Shown in pieces: positions 61,998 to 64,000 of a stretch of 64,000 nt of DNA. Location of the stretch: positions 164,646 to 228,645 of the forward strand of contig NZ_QRCB01000009.1 of NCBI RefSeq assembly GCF_009833095.1, in the 5' to 3' direction. The notes under the pieces were generated by a model. It made no database searches and was not told the DNA's origin. It saw nothing but the letters and a program-made list of their open reading frames with translations. The translations under genes and the position numbers were made by a program. The number at the start of each line of letters is the position of its first letter. Position 1 is the first letter of the stretch. Origin of the DNA: Nitrosomonas sp. JL21. GTDB lineage: Bacteria > Pseudomonadota > Gammaproteobacteria > Burkholderiales > Nitrosomonadaceae.

Positions 61998-63122
61998 TCA
62001 GCGCTTGCCGGTAGAAGTATGGCGGCGGCGCCAGAATAATGAATCGGCCCAGCGCTGCTCGGTGGCATAGTATCCCGCCCGGGTAGCGATGTACTCAGAA
62101 AAAATTGCTTCCAGATCCTGACTGAAATGCGCAATCGCAGCCGTTTCCCCGGATAAATAGCGAATAACGACCTGTCCGGCCATCCAACCATGCCGCAATC
62201 CTTTGGTGATGCCCTGCGATGACAGCGGATCGAACGCCATGGCGGCATCGCCGATGGCCAGCCAGCGGTCACCAAAAAAATGGTCCAGGCGTTGACTCCT
62301 TGCCGAACAGACAACAGGCTTACTCATTGTCGCAAACGATTGAAGTATAGGGGCCACGGCCCGGGTTTTGCCAAGTACGACCCGCCAACTATTCTCAATC
62401 GAATGTTTTCTCAGATCGATCAAATCCGGATCAGTAATGAACATGCATACGCCCTGCCCATCGGCCAGTGGAGCGAAATACCACCACCCGATTTCGCAGG
62501 GTTCGATCACGATGTGGGTCGTGCGATCGTTGATCGGCCCGGCACAGCTATGGTAATTTCGGATCAGTGCTATTTGCGCATCCCATGCAATGATATGGCT
62601 TGCTTGCGTCCTGGCGATACTGGCTGATTTGCCGCTGGCATCGAGCACGAATTGGGTTTCCATGCAGCAGCGAACTTCCTCGGTAACAATATCGATTCTC
62701 CAGGCAGCGCCCGTCCAGCTTAATTGCTGAATTTTTGCGTGTTCAAGGATCAGGGTGCCTTGTCGGCGCACGTGATCGGCAAATTGCCGGTCAAATTGGG
62801 GACGCGTAAGATTGAGGCCATGGCCGAACGGGTGATAGAAATAATCCAATTCATGCGGTGTATGCTCATTTCCCCACCACGACACTACTCCTGCGCAGTG
62901 AAGGTGGCTGGTCGCGTCGCTGCAAATGGCTGAGATTCCCAATTCCTGAAGCACGCCCATCGCGGATGCGGGCAGATGCTCGCCCACGCGCGGTTGATGA
63001 TACGATCCTTTTTCAATCAGAGCGACGCGCAATCCATTGTTGGCCAAACGCAACGAGGCGGCAAGACCGCAGGGGCCGCCGCCGACGACAACCACATCGT
63101 ATGAATGGCTAGATTTGATCAA
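61998..63122 (-). CDS. lodB: FAD-dependent oxidoreductase, LodB-like maturation factor
   Basis: A 374-residue flavoprotein. The FAD-binding loop VVVVGGGPCGLAASLRLAN is at the N-terminus, RVGEHLPASAMGVLQELGI follows, and GDAAMAFDPLSSQGITKG is the second FAD motif of the halogenase/hydroxylase group. It is expected to be the LodB/GoxB partner that helps form the cysteine-tryptophylquinone cofactor of the LodA-type oxidase encoded directly upstream. The start overlaps the lodA stop by 4 bases (ATGA). LodB-type assignment rests mainly on the neighbour. Confidence 0.85.
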   Translation of the reverse strand: MIKSSHSYDVVVVGGGPCGLAASLRLANNGLRVALIEKGSYHQPRVGEHLPASAMGVLQELGISAICSDATSHLHCAGVVSWWGNEHTPHELDYFYHPFGHGLNLTRPQFDRQFADHVRRQGTLILEHAKIQQLSWTGAAWRIDIVTEEVRCCMETQFVLDASGKSASIARTQASHIIAWDAQIALIRNYHSCAGPINDRTTHIVIEPCEIGWWYFAPLADGQGVCMFITDPDLIDLRKHSIENSWRVVLGKTRAVAPILQSFATMSKPVVCSARSQRLDHFFGDRWLAIGDAAMAFDPLSSQGITKGLRHGWMAGQVVIRYLSGETAAIAHFSQDLEAIFSEYIATRAGYYATEQRWADSLFWRRRHTSTGKR

Positions 63123-64000
63123 CTGAATGGGTTACGTTCGGTTTCGATGAATTTGTCATCCTTTTCGATAATGAAGCCGAGTTCTGTCCACCATTTCACC
63201 ATATCGCCATAGCTGTTGATTCCGCGTGCGAACCGTTGTATTTCGCCGGAATCGGTGAGGGCCTCGACCGGGCGTTGCGCTGGCCACCATAATTCCCCAC
63301 AATCGAGAAAATCAGCCTGCCATGGCAATGCCATGCGTTCGGTGAGAAAGCCTGGCGGCAAGCTTTGCTTGATGCGGAAAGGCGCCTCATAGGTCGCTGA
63401 CTGTGCGATCACATAGGTGACCTCGATTCCGGGGAAAAAAGGCGCGCCTATGCAGCCTTCCAATGCCGAGCGGGTCAGCGCAGCCGGTTGTTCTTGTAAA
63501 GGAAGGTCTTCGAATGGAACAGGTACAGGCTCTGCTGTCCAATCGGCGCTGAAGTTACCATTGGCCCATTGTTCCATCATCGCATATTGAAGTTCGGTCA
63601 ATGCCGCATACTCGCCTTGTGTCGGATCATCGGGATCGAGTCCGCTATTGAGCTTGGGCATGTTCGGCGGCATGGACGGCGGTAAGGTATTGGGATCGAC
63701 CGGAGTATTGGGTTTCATCAGCCAGTTGATGATTTTCTGCCGCGCAGGTTTGGCTGTATCACTGTTATCCGCCAACTGGGTCAGCCGCTGTTGGGACAAG
63801 AAATTGCCTGCGCCACCATGGTGGCGGTTGGCGCGCTCAACGACCCAATGGAGTAAAACAGTGCGCTTGAGAATCGGATAAATATCCTGGGTAAACGAAG
63901 GCACTGCTTTCATCAGCGCTGGGTTGAACACTTTTGCGCTTACATTCAACGCCTGATCGTACCAGGTCGTCATGTTCACAATGCCGGGCGCATAGGCGGG
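63119..64000 (-). CDS. lodA: LodA/GoxA-type quinocofactor amino-acid oxidase (partial, N-terminus off the right edge)
   Basis: The C-terminal 293 codons of an amino-acid oxidase of the LodA family (lysine epsilon-oxidase, glycine oxidase), which uses a cysteine-tryptophylquinone cofactor and releases hydrogen peroxide. The cofactor cysteine is probably that in EGCIGAPFFPGIEVTY and the tryptophan that in RMALPWQADFLDCG; WWPAQRP follows. The frame remains open beyond 63979 to base 64000 (PAYAPGIVNMTTW), so it starts outside the window. The substrate cannot be told from this part. lodB is coupled by an ATGA overlap. Confidence 0.88.
   Translation of the reverse strand, partial: PAYAPGIVNMTTWYDQALNVSAKVFNPALMKAVPSFTQDIYPILKRTVLLHWVVERANRHHGGAGNFLSQQRLTQLADNSDTAKPARQKIINWLMKPNTPVDPNTLPPSMPPNMPKLNSGLDPDDPTQGEYAALTELQYAMMEQWANGNFSADWTAEPVPVPFEDLPLQEQPAALTRSALEGCIGAPFFPGIEVTYVIAQSATYEAPFRIKQSLPPGFLTERMALPWQADFLDCGELWWPAQRPVEALTDSGEIQRFARGINSYGDMVKWWTELGFIIEKDDKFIETERNPFS

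Overview
The window reads as chromosomal DNA of a Gram-negative proteobacterium, most likely a betaproteobacterium. It carries DsbD, a TolC-family protein, TypA, PcnB and FolK, two chemoreceptors with C-terminal CheR-binding tails, and the dnaA-dnaN-gyrB replication block. A Nitrosomonadaceae-like host is my best guess from overall gene style; it is not proven by any single gene here. Coding density is high and most genes look like core genome. Accessory material is concentrated at about 10.8-19.8 kb and 51.5-54.2 kb.

Layout. 1-10.7 kb: dsbD (cut by the left edge) and cutA, a small membrane protein, a chemoreceptor with a nitrate/nitrite-sensing-like input domain, an ornithine cyclodeaminase homologue, typA, a lipoprotein and a periplasmic beta-propeller protein. 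10.8-19.8 kb: a defence island on the minus strand, a type I restriction-modification operon in the order hsdR-hsdS-rhuM-ATPase-dinD-hsdM, with an IS3-family transposase scrap at its downstream end. 19.96-29.1 kb: gyrB, dnaN, an origin-like dnaA/dnaN spacer with DnaA boxes, dnaA, panC, panB, folK and pcnB, all on the minus strand. 29.5-29.8 kb: the RNase P RNA. 30-36 kb: an exported protein, a large MscK-type mechanosensitive channel, a secreted protein, and a MITE-like inverted-repeat element. 36.5-41.6 kb: a tolC-like gene and an isoaspartyl methyltransferase divergent from a TPP-riboswitch-controlled thiC, then uppP. 42-49.8 kb: a chemoreceptor split by a frameshift at a slippery A-tract, an I9-propeptide-like secreted protein, a macro-domain / GCS2-type ligase / aspartoacylase-like cluster, a rhodanese, an RluF-type pseudouridine synthase and a DUF2835 protein. 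49.8-54.2 kb: ettA, a decayed DUF4160 gene before an intact DUF2442 gene, a yefM-yoeB toxin-antitoxin pair, and a GH24 lysozyme overlapping an LprI-like protein. 54.2-64 kb: class I aldolase, hybrid histidine kinase, MazG-like pyrophosphohydrolase, HDOD protein, methyltransferase, DUF2141 protein, alpha/beta hydrolase, and a lodB-lodA pair (quinocofactor amino-acid oxidase) cut by the right edge.

How genes work together. HsdR, HsdS and HsdM should form a type IC-like restriction-modification complex. Three extra genes (RhuM family, AAA/PrrC-RloA-like ATPase, DinD family) sit inside the same tightly overlapping operon and are the best candidate here for an incompletely described defence system. 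LodB is expected to mature the Cys-Trp cofactor of LodA. YefM and YoeB form an autoregulated pair with a recognisable operator. The lysozyme and LprI-like protein look like an enzyme-inhibitor pair.
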